64,000 bases of DNA from JABJAG01 sp038137215 (GTDB lineage: Bacteria > Pseudomonadota > Alphaproteobacteria > UBA6615). The notes beneath the pieces were generated by a model, which saw only the letters and a program-made list of their open reading frames with translations, was not told the origin of the DNA and searched no databases. Where the stretch lies: positions 1 to 64,000 of the forward strand of contig JAYQBG010000014.1 in assembly GCA_038137215.1 (NCBI GenBank), read 5' to 3'. The position numbers and the translations under genes are program-made. Positions 26,239 through 35,764 of the stretch are shown here, one piece after another (positions within the stretch are counted from its first letter, which is position 1; the number at the start of each line of letters is the position of its first letter).

Positions 26239-27207
26239 CTATTTTTCGGGCGGGGTATCGGCTTCGGAAGCCGCGCCGTCCTCCGCCTCACCCGGCTCTT
26301 CGAGAGAGAGACTGTCGCGCCGGAGCTTCAGCCCCAGCAGGACAGGCACGGCGATAAACACCGAGGAATAGGTTCCGATCACAACGCCCCAAATCATCGC
26401 CAGCGCAAAGTCCCGGATGATCGTGCCGCCGAAAATCGCCAGCGCGATCAGTGCAATCAGGGTCGTCACACTGGTCATGAAGGTCCGCGACAAGGTGCGG
26501 TTGGCCGCCAGGTTCAGCAGCGCATCCATGTCCAGTTTCTTGTACCGGCGTAGTTCCTCACGGACACGGTCATAGATCACCACCGTATCGTTGATCGAGT
26601 AGCCCGCAATGGTCAGGATCGCAGCAACAGTCGCCAGATTGAATTCCAACTGGGTCATTGCAAAAAGACCAATTGTCGTAATGACGTCATGGGTCAGCGC
26701 GATGACGGCCCCCACACCGAATTGCCATTCGAAGCGGAACCAGATGTAGATCAGGATCGCTCCGATCGCGAGCACCACGGCCCAGATCGCGGACTCGATC
26801 AGTTCCGCACCAACTGTCGGCCCCACGAACTCGGTCCGCCGATACTCAGCCACATTGTCACCAAGCGCGTTCTTGATGACCTCGATAGCCTGAATCTGCT
26901 CCTCTTCGGCACCGTCCTGTTGCTGGACACGGATCAGGATGTCGTCCGGCGCACCGAATTCCTGAATTTGCACCTCACCAAGGCTAAGACCGCCGACATC
27001 CTGACGAAGCTGCTCGACATCTGCCGGCCCTTCGGTCTTGATCTCGATCAGAATGCCGCCGCGAAAATCGATACCGAAATTCAGGCCCTGCACCAGAAAC
27101 AGTGCGATAGACGCAACGATCAGAATGGCGGACAGGGGATAGGAAAATCGCCGATATCCGACGAAATTCACGTTGGTGTTTTGCGGGACGATGTTGAGTT
27201 TGAACAT
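26239..27207 (-). CDS. secF: Protein translocase subunit SecF
   Basis: SecF (322 residues) forms with SecD the proton-driven RND-type partner of SecYEG that pulls proteins out into the periplasm. Six membrane segments; the first is followed by the periplasmic domain starting LNFGIDFRGGILIEI, and the RND block TIAGYSINDTVVIYDRVRE lies in segments 4-5. The C-terminal tail is acidic. It follows secD by nine bases and precedes the Mth938 gene by two. Confidence 0.95.
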   Translation of the reverse strand: MFKLNIVPQNTNVNFVGYRRFSYPLSAILIVASIALFLVQGLNFGIDFRGGILIEIKTEGPADVEQLRQDVGGLSLGEVQIQEFGAPDDILIRVQQQDGAEEEQIQAIEVIKNALGDNVAEYRRTEFVGPTVGAELIESAIWAVVLAIGAILIYIWFRFEWQFGVGAVIALTHDVITTIGLFAMTQLEFNLATVAAILTIAGYSINDTVVIYDRVREELRRYKKLDMDALLNLAANRTLSRTFMTSVTTLIALIALAIFGGTIIRDFALAMIWGVVIGTYSSVFIAVPVLLGLKLRRDSLSLEEPGEAEDGAASEADTPPEK

Positions 27208-27216
27208 GTGGCGCCC

Positions 27217-28785
27217 CTAGATCGACAAGGTGTGCGGACGGCTACGACGAAGCCAGACGACAACGAACAACCGCGTCAGCATGAGTGCCGTGAACATCGA
27301 GGTCAGGATCCCGATCGACAGGGTCACCGCAAAGCCCTTGATCGGCCCCGACCCGAACTGGAAGAGCAGGATTGCAGCAATCAGGGTCGTCAAATTGGAA
27401 TCGATGATTGTGGTGAGCGCCCGTTTGTACCCGGCATCCACGGCCGAGATCGGCGTTCGCCCGTTCCGGGTCTCTTCCTTTATTCGTTCCAGGATCAGGA
27501 CATTCGCATCCACAGCCATACCGATGGTCAGCACGATACCCGCGATGCCCGGCAGGGTAAGTGTCGCCTGCAGGACCGAAAGCAACGCCACGATCAGAGA
27601 CAGGTTGAACAGCAATGCCACAGCCGCCATCACGCCGAACAGGCCGTAGCTCGCAATGATGAAGACGATCACAGCCGCCAGCCCGATCATGCTGGCGATC
27701 TTGCCTGCCTCGATTGAGTCCTGCCCCAATCCCGGACCGACGGTGCGTTCTTCCAGGATGGACAATGGTGCGGGCAGCGCGCCCGCGCGCAGCACGAGCG
27801 AGAGATCATTCACCTCCTGGACCGAGAACTGACCCGTGATGATGCCACTTCCGCCCAAAATGGGGCTGCGGATCACCGGTGCGCTCACAACCTCGCGGTC
27901 AAGCACGATGGCAAGGCGAACCCCGACATTGTTCTGGGTCAGTTCACCAAACAAACGCCCGCCGGCCGTATCGAACCGGAAAGACACGATCGGCTGCCCG
28001 TCCTGGAAGGCCGGCTGGGCATCGACGAGCCGGTCGCCACCAACCTCGACTGTCCTGCGGACCACATAAGCAATACGTCCCTCCGCTTCGGGGCCGAACA
28101 GCAGTTGTGAGCCCGGAGGAATGCGCCCATTCAGCGCATCCTGAAGGCTTGCGGATTCATCGACCAGATGAAACGTCAGCTTCGCCGTCTTGCCGATCAG
28201 ACGCTTGATGCGTTCCGGATCCTTGATGCCGGGAAGTTGCACGAGAATGCGGCGTTCGCCCTGACGCTGAATGGTGGGCTCGGACACACCGGTCTCGTCA
28301 ACACGGCGGCGAACGATCTCGATCGACTGCTCGAGCGCGTTGCGGATACGCTCCTGCTCGGTGTCTTCGGTCATGCTGAGCGCAAAATTGGAGTCGTTCT
28401 CGACAGTGAGTTCGAAGCCTTCCTCGATGTTGCGCAATTGGTCGCGAACGCTTTCGGAATCGGCAGGGTTGCGAAGACTGAACCGGATGGCCCCGTCCTC
28501 GACCCGAAGCCGGGTATAGCCGACACGTTCGCTGCGAAGTTCGCGGCGAACGCTGGATTCCACGGCTTCGAGCATGTCGCGGACAGCCACTTCGACCTCG
28601 ACATCCAGCAGGAGCGACGCTCCCCCCTGCAGATCCAGTCCGAGGTTCATTTTCTTGGTGGGAAGGGCCCCGGATGTTGCAACTGCTTCCTCATCGAAGG
28701 ACAGGAAATTGGGGACCGCATAAATCACGCCCAGCAGCGCGACAATGACCGTGACAATCATCGCCCAACGCGGATAGTTGACCAT
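27217..28785 (-). CDS. secD: Protein translocase subunit SecD
   Basis: SecD (522 residues) has a first membrane segment (residues 8-25), then the family block LGLDLQGGASLLLDVEVEV, a large periplasmic P1 domain, and five C-terminal segments with GMAVDANVLILERIKEE, including the Asp of the proton path. It lies between yajC and secF. Length slightly under the E. coli protein because the P1 domain is shorter, as in most alphaproteobacteria. Confidence 0.96.
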   Translation of the reverse strand: MVNYPRWAMIVTVIVALLGVIYAVPNFLSFDEEAVATSGALPTKKMNLGLDLQGGASLLLDVEVEVAVRDMLEAVESSVRRELRSERVGYTRLRVEDGAIRFSLRNPADSESVRDQLRNIEEGFELTVENDSNFALSMTEDTEQERIRNALEQSIEIVRRRVDETGVSEPTIQRQGERRILVQLPGIKDPERIKRLIGKTAKLTFHLVDESASLQDALNGRIPPGSQLLFGPEAEGRIAYVVRRTVEVGGDRLVDAQPAFQDGQPIVSFRFDTAGGRLFGELTQNNVGVRLAIVLDREVVSAPVIRSPILGGSGIITGQFSVQEVNDLSLVLRAGALPAPLSILEERTVGPGLGQDSIEAGKIASMIGLAAVIVFIIASYGLFGVMAAVALLFNLSLIVALLSVLQATLTLPGIAGIVLTIGMAVDANVLILERIKEETRNGRTPISAVDAGYKRALTTIIDSNLTTLIAAILLFQFGSGPIKGFAVTLSIGILTSMFTALMLTRLFVVVWLRRSRPHTLSI

Positions 28786-28809
28786 AACGTCGCGCCTTGT
28801 TGCTTGTGC

Positions 28810-29238
28810 TTACTTGCGTCCGCCGAACAGGCCGCCCAGCAAACCGCCCGGCTTGCCGTCATTGGCGCCCGGACCGACCACGGTCGGCCCGCCCTTGCCG
28901 CCTGGCGGCGGGTTCGAATTGGCTGCGCCGCCGGGTTCGCTCAACACGTCAGAAATCGTGCCCCTGAGGATATCCACGCGCACGCCATCGGCGATCTCGA
29001 CCGTCACTTCGTCGTTCTCTTCCTTGACCTTGGTGATGGTCCCGATGATGCCGCCGCCGGTCAGCACCCGGTCGCCGCGCTTGACCATGCCGAGCATGGC
29101 ACGGTGCGCCTTCATCTTCTTCTGCTGCGGACGGATCAGAAGGAAATAGAAAATGACGAAGATCAGAATGATTGGCAGGAATGATGCGAAGGCATCTCCT
29201 CCGCCACCTGCTTGCGCATAGGCCGGCGTGATAAACAT
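28810..29238 (-). CDS. yajC: YajC subunit of the Sec accessory complex
   Basis: YajC (142 residues) is a small single-span inner-membrane partner of SecDF. An N-terminal Ala/Gly leader is followed by the span LPIILIFVIFYFLLIRPQQKK, then the conserved block MLGMVKRGDRVLTGGGIIG. The tail is extended by a Gly/Pro-rich stretch ending GGLLGGLFGGRK, longer than the usual 110 residues. First gene of the yajC-secD-secF operon. Confidence 0.94.
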   Translation of the reverse strand: MFITPAYAQAGGGGDAFASFLPIILIFVIFYFLLIRPQQKKMKAHRAMLGMVKRGDRVLTGGGIIGTITKVKEENDEVTVEIADGVRVDILRGTISDVLSEPGGAANSNPPPGGKGGPTVVGPGANDGKPGGLLGGLFGGRK

Positions 29239-29388
29239 GTCTCCTCCAGGGTGCGTGGCTCAAAGTTGCCGGATGATAGCGGCGCGCGGTCGAATTGCAA
29301 TGTAGCTGTGGTGCGAAAATGCGTTTGAAATGCGGCATTTCGCCCGATAGGGTCCGCCCGCCTTCAACACCAGACTGGAAGTTGCCCG

Positions 29389-30264
29389 ATGAGCGAGCCC
29401 AATCTCGTCCCTCTCCTCACACGGATTGCCGAAGCCCTTGAACGAATTGCTCCGGATTCTGCGGCCGAGAGCGATTTGTCCGCAGCCGATGCCTTTGTCT
29501 GGCATGCCGAAGGTCAGGATGGCGGATATCTGGAGCCGGTTCCGGCCGTGAACCGGGTACCGCTGACGCTCCTGCAGGGCATCGACCGGCAGGCCGATAT
29601 TCTGATCGAAAACACACGGCGGTTCGCCAACGGCCTTCCCGCAAACAACGCCCTCCTTTGGGGCTCGCGCGGGACCGGGAAATCAAGTCTGGTGAAAGTC
29701 GCCCATGCCGAAATCAATGCCGAGGTCCCCGACGGGCTCCTGCTGGTCGAGATTCACCGCGAGGACATCCACACGCTCCCAGCGCTGCTAGCCATCCTTC
29801 GGGCGAGCGGACGGCAGGCAATCCTGTTCTGTGACGATCTGAGCTTCGACAACACCGACACCAGCTACAAGTCGCTGAAGGCGGTGCTGGAAGGCGGTAT
29901 CGAAGGCCGTCCGGAGAATGTGGTGTTTTACGCCACTTCAAACCGGCGTCACCTTTTGCCTCGGGACATGATCGAGAACGAACGTTCGACGGCGATCAAC
30001 CCCTCCGAAGCGATCGAAGAGAAAGTCTCCCTTTCGGACCGTTTCGGGCTGTGGCTGGGTTTCCACAACACCGATCAGGACACTTTCTTCGCGATGGTCG
30101 AAGCGTATTGCACCCATTTCGGGCTCGATATCGAGACCGATCAGCTTCGCGCCGAAGCCAAGGAATGGGCTGTGACCCGCGGGTCGCGCTCCGGCCGTGT
30201 GGCCTGGCAGTTCGTACAGGAGATTGCCGGCCGCCTTGGCAAGCCGATCGATCTGAGGGATTAG
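29389..30264 (+). CDS. DUF815 AAA-type ATPase
   Basis: This 291-residue protein has Walker A GSRGTGKSSLVK near residue 88 and Walker B AILFCDDLSF near 145. It continues with the DUF815 block YKSLKAVLEGGIEGRPENVVFYATSNRRHL, resembling a sensor region. The reaction is unknown; DUF815 proteins are AAA+-like and cytoplasmic. It is divergent from yajC (150 bases between) and convergent with the NlpD-like gene, a gene order common in alphaproteobacteria. Confidence 0.88.
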   Translation: MSEPNLVPLLTRIAEALERIAPDSAAESDLSAADAFVWHAEGQDGGYLEPVPAVNRVPLTLLQGIDRQADILIENTRRFANGLPANNALLWGSRGTGKSSLVKVAHAEINAEVPDGLLLVEIHREDIHTLPALLAILRASGRQAILFCDDLSFDNTDTSYKSLKAVLEGGIEGRPENVVFYATSNRRHLLPRDMIENERSTAINPSEAIEEKVSLSDRFGLWLGFHNTDQDTFFAMVEAYCTHFGLDIETDQLRAEAKEWAVTRGSRSGRVAWQFVQEIAGRLGKPIDLRD

Positions 30265-30267
30265 CAG

Positions 30268-31254
30268 CTAGCCGGGAAGATATCGCGACGGGTCGACCGC
30301 GCGCGTGCCCTGCCGCACTTCAAAATGGAGCTGGGGTGTATCGACACCACCCGTGGTACCGACCTTGCCGATCACCTGTCCGCGGGTGACCTTGTCCCCG
30401 CGTTCCACCAGAATCGCGTCGGTGTGCGCATAGGCGGTAATCAGTCCGCCCTCATGCTTGATCAGCAACAGATTCCCAAAACCGCGAATTTCCTGTCCCG
30501 CATAGGCCACGACACCGTTGTCCGCGGCCCGCACCGGCGCACCGCGCGGGGCTGCAATGTTGACACCGTCATTGTGCAACCCGTTTTCCTTTGCACCAAA
30601 GGACGACAGGACCCGGCCTTCGACCGGCCAGATGAACCCGGTTGAGGCCCGCGGTGGCGGCTTGGCGACGGTGACAACCGGCTTCGGCGGTTGCGGCTTG
30701 TCCAGGGGCCGGACCGTTACCGTGTCAGAGCGTGTATCCGGTGTCCCGGGACGGACCGGCGGGAGTGACGCCGTCTGCACCTGTCCCGCAGCGGTCTGCC
30801 GGGCCTGGCTGGCGTTCGCCGGCAGGCGCAGACGCTGGCCCACCTGAATGGTATAGGGCGGCTGCATGTTGTTCGTGCGCACCAGCGTGGCCATATCGAC
30901 GCCGAACCGGCGGGAAATCGCATAAACCGAATCCCCGCGCTGGACCACATAGCCCTGGGACTGCGGGAGCCGCAGCCGCTGGCCCGGTATCAGTGTGTAG
31001 GGTGGGCTAAGCGAGTTCCAGTCGATCAGCGCGCGGGTGGAAACACCGTAGCGTTGCGCGATGCCATAGACGGTGTCACCGCGCTGGATCAGGTGCCCTC
31101 CGGTCTGCGGCGCGGACGCCGTGCTGTTGTCATAGCTGCGATCGACAACCGGTGCCCGTCCGCCGGGGCTGGCACAGGCTGTCAGCATCGCCGTGGCAAG
31201 AAGCAGCCAGGCGGACATGCGGCCAATCCGCGTGATATCCGCAGATCGTTTCAC
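30268..31254 (-). CDS. LysM/M23-domain lipoprotein, NlpD-like
   Basis: This 328-residue outer-membrane-type lipoprotein has a lipobox ending LTAC (about residue 27), two LysM peptidoglycan-binding domains (about 53-98 and 103-150), a Pro-rich linker and a C-terminal M23 domain. The M23 metal ligands look degenerate: HNDGVNIA has Asn where the second ligand Asp belongs, and QLHFE has Gln instead of the first His of H-x-H. As in NlpD and EnvC, it probably activates amidases at the division septum rather than cutting glycan peptides itself. It follows pcm by two bases. Confidence 0.9.
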   Translation of the reverse strand: MKRSADITRIGRMSAWLLLATAMLTACASPGGRAPVVDRSYDNSTASAPQTGGHLIQRGDTVYGIAQRYGVSTRALIDWNSLSPPYTLIPGQRLRLPQSQGYVVQRGDSVYAISRRFGVDMATLVRTNNMQPPYTIQVGQRLRLPANASQARQTAAGQVQTASLPPVRPGTPDTRSDTVTVRPLDKPQPPKPVVTVAKPPPRASTGFIWPVEGRVLSSFGAKENGLHNDGVNIAAPRGAPVRAADNGVVAYAGQEIRGFGNLLLIKHEGGLITAYAHTDAILVERGDKVTRGQVIGKVGTTGGVDTPQLHFEVRQGTRAVDPSRYLPG

Positions 31255-31256
31255 GA

Positions 31257-31904
31257 TCAGGTTCCTGTTTCGGACGCAACGCCGGGCAACAACGGGACAA
31301 AGCGAACGTCCATGATGACTTCGCTTTCATACCCCTCTTCGGTGCGACGAAACCTGACCAGCTGCTGGACACGGTTCTGGCCGCCCACCGGCATCACCAT
31401 GATCCCGCCCACCTTCAACTGGTCGAGCAGGGATTGCGGCGGCTCGTCGCCAGCGGCGGTCACGCTGATCCGGTCAAATGGTGCCTGTTCAGGCCATCCC
31501 TTCATGCCGTCCCCTGCCATGGAAGTCACATTCGTCAGTCCGAGCGCTTCAAACCGCTTCTGGGCTTCCGCCAGCAAAGGCCTGTGACGCTCGATCGTGT
31601 ACACCCGGCGACACAAATGGGACAAAATTGCGGCGTGATAGCCAGATCCGGTCCCGACTTCCAAAAGGATCTGTCGACTGTTGAGATCCAGCGCCTGGAT
31701 CATGGTGGCCACTATCAGCGGCTGGCTGAGGGTCTGGCCATAGCCGATTGGCAAGGCCGTGTCCTCATAGGCCCGGTCGATAAAGGTTTCCGGAACGAAC
31801 AGTTCGCGCGGCACGCTCTCAATGGCTGACAGCACCGCGGTGTTGGTGATGCCCGCGCTTCGCAGGCCGAGCACCAGCCGGGCGCGATGAGCCGGCGTGC
31901 TCAT
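31257..31904 (-). CDS. pcm: Protein-L-isoaspartate O-methyltransferase
   Basis: Pcm (215 residues) repairs proteins by methylating isoaspartyl residues with SAM. The SAM loop is LLEVGTGSGYHAAILSHL, preceded by the family block TALPIGYGQTLSQPLIVATM and followed by YTIERHRPLLAEAQKRF. It overlaps surE by four bases (ATGA), the classic surE-pcm-nlpD order. A second, distinct isoaspartyl methyltransferase-like gene lies at 58897. Confidence 0.93.
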   Translation of the reverse strand: MSTPAHRARLVLGLRSAGITNTAVLSAIESVPRELFVPETFIDRAYEDTALPIGYGQTLSQPLIVATMIQALDLNSRQILLEVGTGSGYHAAILSHLCRRVYTIERHRPLLAEAQKRFEALGLTNVTSMAGDGMKGWPEQAPFDRISVTAAGDEPPQSLLDQLKVGGIMVMPVGGQNRVQQLVRFRRTEEGYESEVIMDVRFVPLLPGVASETGT

Positions 31905-32701
31905 TTCCCTGAACCTGGGGTGAGTGCCGCAGCGAGCGGTTTCATCGCCCGACGGTCCGTAAAGTCCAGATTGATCGGGGTCACAGAGATCTTGCGGGCT
32001 TCCACCGCAGCCAGATCGGTGCCCTTCTTACCCGAACTGTGGGTCGGCAAGGCACCGACCCAGAAGTAGCGGCCTCCGCGCGGATGACGGCTTTCCACCA
32101 GCGAATCTCCCATGGGACGTGATCCCTGGGATGTGACTTCGACGCCTTCGACCTCATCGGGAAGACAATCGGGGAAATTCACGTTGATGAAGGTCCGTTT
32201 CGGCCAGCTCGCCCGAAGCAGTTTGCGAATCAGATCCGGAGCATACTTTTCCGCAGTCGCCCAATGGGTGTTGCTGCGATCGAAATCAGTCTGCTGGCTG
32301 AAGGCAATCGCCGGCACGCCCAGGATGGTGGCTTCCATCGCTGCAGAACAGGTGCCCGAATAGGTGATGAATTCCCCCATGTTACTGCCCCGGTTAACCC
32401 CGGAAAGCACCAGATCGGGTCTGCGATCCTTGAGCGCGTGGTGCACCCCTACAAGCACACTGTCGGTCGGGGTGCCCTCGACGGCGTAGCGGCGGGTTGC
32501 GATCCGCCGCAACCACAGTGGATAGCGCAAGGTCAGCGAATGGCCGGCACCGCTCTGCTCTTCAAGGGGAGCGCAGGTCCAGACATCGTCGGTGATCTGT
32601 CGGGCGATCCGTTCGAGAACCTTGATGCCCGGTGCCCGCACCCCGTCATCGTTGGAAACAAGAATTCGGAGCTTGTTGAGGCGCTTGGGAAATTCATGCA
32701 T
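31901..32701 (-). CDS. surE: 5'-nucleotidase SurE
   Basis: SurE (266 residues) dephosphorylates nucleoside 5'-monophosphates with divalent metal. The start block LRILVSNDDGVRAPG has the metal-binding Asp pair, and NRGSNMGEFITYSGTCSAAMEA forms the active-site loop. ATG 32701 overlaps the serS stop by eight bases; no other plausible start lies closer to the homology. Part of serS-surE-pcm-nlpD. Confidence 0.94.
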   Translation of the reverse strand: MHEFPKRLNKLRILVSNDDGVRAPGIKVLERIARQITDDVWTCAPLEEQSGAGHSLTLRYPLWLRRIATRRYAVEGTPTDSVLVGVHHALKDRRPDLVLSGVNRGSNMGEFITYSGTCSAAMEATILGVPAIAFSQQTDFDRSNTHWATAEKYAPDLIRKLLRASWPKRTFINVNFPDCLPDEVEGVEVTSQGSRPMGDSLVESRHPRGGRYFWVGALPTHSSGKKGTDLAAVEARKISVTPINLDFTDRRAMKPLAAALTPGSGK

Positions 32702-33980
32702 CGCCGTGGATGACCTCAAGCCCGCCCATATAGGAGCGCAGCGCTTCGGGACTGGTGATGGAACCGTCGGCGTTCTGATAGTTCTCAAGGACCGCAATCA
32801 ATGCTCTACCGACCGCCACCCCGGAGCCGTTGAGCGTATGAACATGTTCGGGCCCCTGCCCCTCACCCGAGGGCCGGTACCGGGCATTCATGCGGCGCGC
32901 CTGAAACGCACGGGTGTTCGAAACGCTCGATATCTCGCGATAGGTATCCTGGCCCGGCATCCAGACTTCCAGATCGTGGGTCTTGGCCGCACCAAAGCCC
33001 GTATCACCACTGCACAGGACAACCACCCTGTAGGCGATTCCGAGGCGTTTGAGAATTTCCTCCGCGCATCCGGTCATCCGTTCGAGTTCCGCCTCGGATT
33101 CGTCCGGCGAAACGATTGAAACCAGTTCAACCTTGTAGAACTGGTGCTGACGGAGCATCCCGCGTGTATCCTTCCCGGCTGCCCCGGCTTCCGCGCGGAA
33201 GCATGCCGTGTGAGCCGTGACACGATATGGAAGCTCGTCTTCATCCAGGATCTTGCCGGCGACCATGTTAGTCAAAGGCACCTCGGCGGTGGGAATCAAC
33301 CAGCATCCATCGGTGGTTCGAAACAGGTCGTCCCCGAATTTGGGAAGCTGCCCCGTGCCATAGAGAACATCTTCACGCACCAGCAGCGGCGGACTGACTT
33401 CGGTGTAGCCAAAGTCTTCGGTCTGCACATCCAGCATGAAATCCGCCAGAGCGCGTTCCATGCGGGCCAGCGCACCCTTGAGGATGACAAAACGGCTGCC
33501 CGAGATTTCGCTCGCCGTTTCGAAGTCCATCAATCCGAGGGCTTCGCCGAGTTCGTAGTGCGGCTTGGCCTCGAACTCGAATGCCGGCGGCGTGCCGACC
33601 TTGCGTAGTTCGGAATTGTCATCCTCATCAGCGCCGTCCGGAACGTCATCATCAAGAACATTGGGAAGTGTCGAGAGAAGCTCGTTGAGAGCCGTCGAAG
33701 CCGTCCGCTCCTCGGCTTCGAGGGCCTCCATCTCGTCCTTCAGTCCGGAAACTTCGGCCTTGAGTGACTCCGCCTCTTTGGTGCGGCCGTCCTTCACAGC
33801 GGCGCCGATTTGCTTCGATGCCGCGTTCCGGCGCTCCTGCATCTCCTGCAAGCGCGTTTGCGCGCTGCGCCGTGCGGTGTCGAGTTCGAGCACGCGCCCG
33901 GAAACCGGGCTGTCGCCACGGCGTTGAAGGCTGCGGTCGAGGGCTTCGGGATTCTCTCGAATCCATTTCAGGTCAAACAT
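32694..33980 (-). CDS. serS: Seryl-tRNA synthetase
   Basis: SerRS (428 residues) charges tRNA-Ser and tRNA-Sec. An N-terminal coiled-coil arm (residues about 30-110) is followed by the class II catalytic core with motif 2 in TACFRAEAGAAGKDTRGMLR and motif 3 in NGSGVAVGRALIAVLENYQ. Normal length. It lies between tatC and surE. Confidence 0.96.
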   Translation of the reverse strand: MFDLKWIRENPEALDRSLQRRGDSPVSGRVLELDTARRSAQTRLQEMQERRNAASKQIGAAVKDGRTKEAESLKAEVSGLKDEMEALEAEERTASTALNELLSTLPNVLDDDVPDGADEDDNSELRKVGTPPAFEFEAKPHYELGEALGLMDFETASEISGSRFVILKGALARMERALADFMLDVQTEDFGYTEVSPPLLVREDVLYGTGQLPKFGDDLFRTTDGCWLIPTAEVPLTNMVAGKILDEDELPYRVTAHTACFRAEAGAAGKDTRGMLRQHQFYKVELVSIVSPDESEAELERMTGCAEEILKRLGIAYRVVVLCSGDTGFGAAKTHDLEVWMPGQDTYREISSVSNTRAFQARRMNARYRPSGEGQGPEHVHTLNGSGVAVGRALIAVLENYQNADGSITSPEALRSYMGGLEVIHGDA

Positions 33981-34040
33981 GGTTTCTGCGCCGAATTGGG
34001 GTTCGCGCCCTTATAGGGATGCGCGCGAATCGCGTCCAGT

Positions 34041-34892
34041 TCAGGCCTCGCCGCTGGCTTCGGCCGCGGACCTGTCTTTCGAACGCCAGATCAGGACCGA
34101 ACAATAGATCGAAACTTCGTAAAGGATAATGATCGGGATCGCGAGCGCGAGCTGACTGAGGGGATCTGGCGGCGTCAGGATCGCCGCCGCGACAAAGGCA
34201 ATGACGATCGCATAACGGCGTTTCTTACGCAGACCGGCCGGTGTCACCATACCAACCCGTGCCAGCAGCGAAATCACGACCGGCAGTTCAAAACTCAACC
34301 CGAACGCAAAGATCAGGCGCATCACCAGGGACAGGTACTCGTTGACCTTCGGCTCCAGTTCGATCGGCAACTCGCCCTGCCCGACCACGAGCTGCTCAAA
34401 CCCGGTGAAGAACTCCCAGGCGACCGGCATCACGAAGTAGTAGACAAACGCGCCACCACCGAAAAACAGGAACGGCGTGGCAATCAGAAAGGGCAGAAAC
34501 GCCCCCTTCTCGTTCTTGTAGAGCCCCGGCGCCACGAACATCCAGACCTGGGCGGCAAAGACCGGAAAGGAAATGAAGGCGGCGGCAAAGAAAGCCACCT
34601 TGATATTCGTGAAGAACTTTTCGTGCATCGCCGTGAAGATCAGCCGGCGGTTCTCGTTGCCGGACCACACGTCCGCAAGCGGCGCGACAAGAAAGTTGAA
34701 GAAGCTGTTCGAGAAATAGAAACAGATCAGAAACACGATGACGAACGCGATCGCCGCGTACATCAGACGCTTGCGAAGTTCCGTCAGGTGTTCGATCAGC
34801 GACATCTTGCGATCGTCGAGACCGTCCGGCCCTGCATCCGGCGCCTCCTCGTCCGGCCCCTCGATCTTGTCGTTTTCCGTCTCGGTACTCAC
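34041..34892 (-). CDS. tatC: Sec-independent translocase TatC
   Basis: TatC (283 residues) is the receptor for twin-arginine signal peptides. An acidic N-terminal leader precedes MSLIEHLTELRKRLMYA, the family start, and six membrane segments follow. The Glu/Pro positions around PALPIELEPKVNEYLSL are family-like, and PPDPLSQLALAIP marks the last loop. Overlaps tatB by four bases (ATGA). Confidence 0.95.
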   Translation of the reverse strand: MSTETENDKIEGPDEEAPDAGPDGLDDRKMSLIEHLTELRKRLMYAAIAFVIVFLICFYFSNSFFNFLVAPLADVWSGNENRRLIFTAMHEKFFTNIKVAFFAAAFISFPVFAAQVWMFVAPGLYKNEKGAFLPFLIATPFLFFGGGAFVYYFVMPVAWEFFTGFEQLVVGQGELPIELEPKVNEYLSLVMRLIFAFGLSFELPVVISLLARVGMVTPAGLRKKRRYAIVIAFVAAAILTPPDPLSQLALAIPIIILYEVSIYCSVLIWRSKDRSAAEASGEA

Positions 34893-35353
34893 GACGAAAC
34901 CTCACCCGAGGTCTTGGGAGCCGCAGCCTTGTCAGGATCGGCATCGTCCGTTGACGTGTCTTCGTCGACCGTTTCTTCCGGAGTTGCAGCAACTATGGCT
35001 TCGGCGTCCGCTTCCGCCGTTTTTGGCGGCTCCCGGTTCACGTCGTCCAGAATGCTGTTCATCTCGATGGGGTCGTCGTCCAGACCCAGAGGGTCCTTCT
35101 CGGAATCCGTCAATTTGCCCAAGGCCTTCGCCGGATCACGATAGTCCATATCCCGGAGGTCGCGTTTGACGTCATCGAGCCCGGATTCTCGCGCGATATC
35201 GTCAAGACCAGACTGGAACTCGCGCGCGGCTCCGCGAAGCTTTCGCACGACCCCCATCACTGTTCGGATCGCGTTCGGTAGCTCTTTCGGGCCAATGACG
35301 ATCAACGCCACGACCATGATGAGCATGAGCTCTGGCCAACCGAGGTCAAACAT
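34889..35353 (-). CDS. tatB: Sec-independent translocase TatB
   Basis: TatB (154 residues from ATG 35353) couples the TatC receptor to the TatA pore. One membrane helix (LMLIMVVALIVIGPKELP, with the hinge Gly-Pro and Glu), then an amphipathic helix and a long acidic tail. I prefer ATG 35353 (MFDLGWPELM) over TTG 35368, since family homology begins with FD-GWPEL. Middle gene of tatABC. Confidence 0.93.
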   Translation of the reverse strand: MFDLGWPELMLIMVVALIVIGPKELPNAIRTVMGVVRKLRGAAREFQSGLDDIARESGLDDVKRDLRDMDYRDPAKALGKLTDSEKDPLGLDDDPIEMNSILDDVNREPPKTAEADAEAIVAATPEETVDEDTSTDDADPDKAAAPKTSGEVSS

Positions 35354-35409
35354 ATTCGCGGAATCCAATTACAGTCCGGCGCACACCGGACTTGCGCGCC
35401 CCGTTGAAA

Positions 35410-35637
35410 TCAGCTTTTGGCCGTTTCGTCTTCGCGCGCCGTTGTTGTCGTCGTGCTTGCCGGGGCTTCTTCGATTTTTTCGGACGACGCCGAGTTCTCG
35501 TCCTTCATGTTGCTTTTGAAGGACTTGATGCCCTTTGCGACATCACCCATCAGACTGGGTATTTTACCGCGTCCGCCAAAAAGAACGAGGACGACCACAA
35601 GGACGATGACCCAATGCCAAATTGAAAACGTGCCCAT
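35410..35637 (-). CDS. tatA: Sec-independent translocase TatA
   Basis: TatA (75 residues) oligomerises to let folded proteins cross the inner membrane. The single helix (SIWHWVIVLVVVLVLFGGRGKIP) with the hinge and the following amphipathic SLMGDVAKGIKSFKSNMKD are intact. First gene of tatABC. An iron-type ABC ATPase is inserted between it and scpB. Confidence 0.95.
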   Translation of the reverse strand: MGTFSIWHWVIVLVVVLVLFGGRGKIPSLMGDVAKGIKSFKSNMKDENSASSEKIEEAPASTTTTTAREDETAKS

Positions 35638-35764
35638 TCTCAGGTGCTCCGCTGGATAGAGGTGTTATTCGAAGCGTCGAAATTTTATCCAGACTATCGC
35701 AGAAAGGTGCCTTTCCCGCAATGACTCTCACGCCGTTGTGCACGTGGTTCGACAGTATTCTCAG

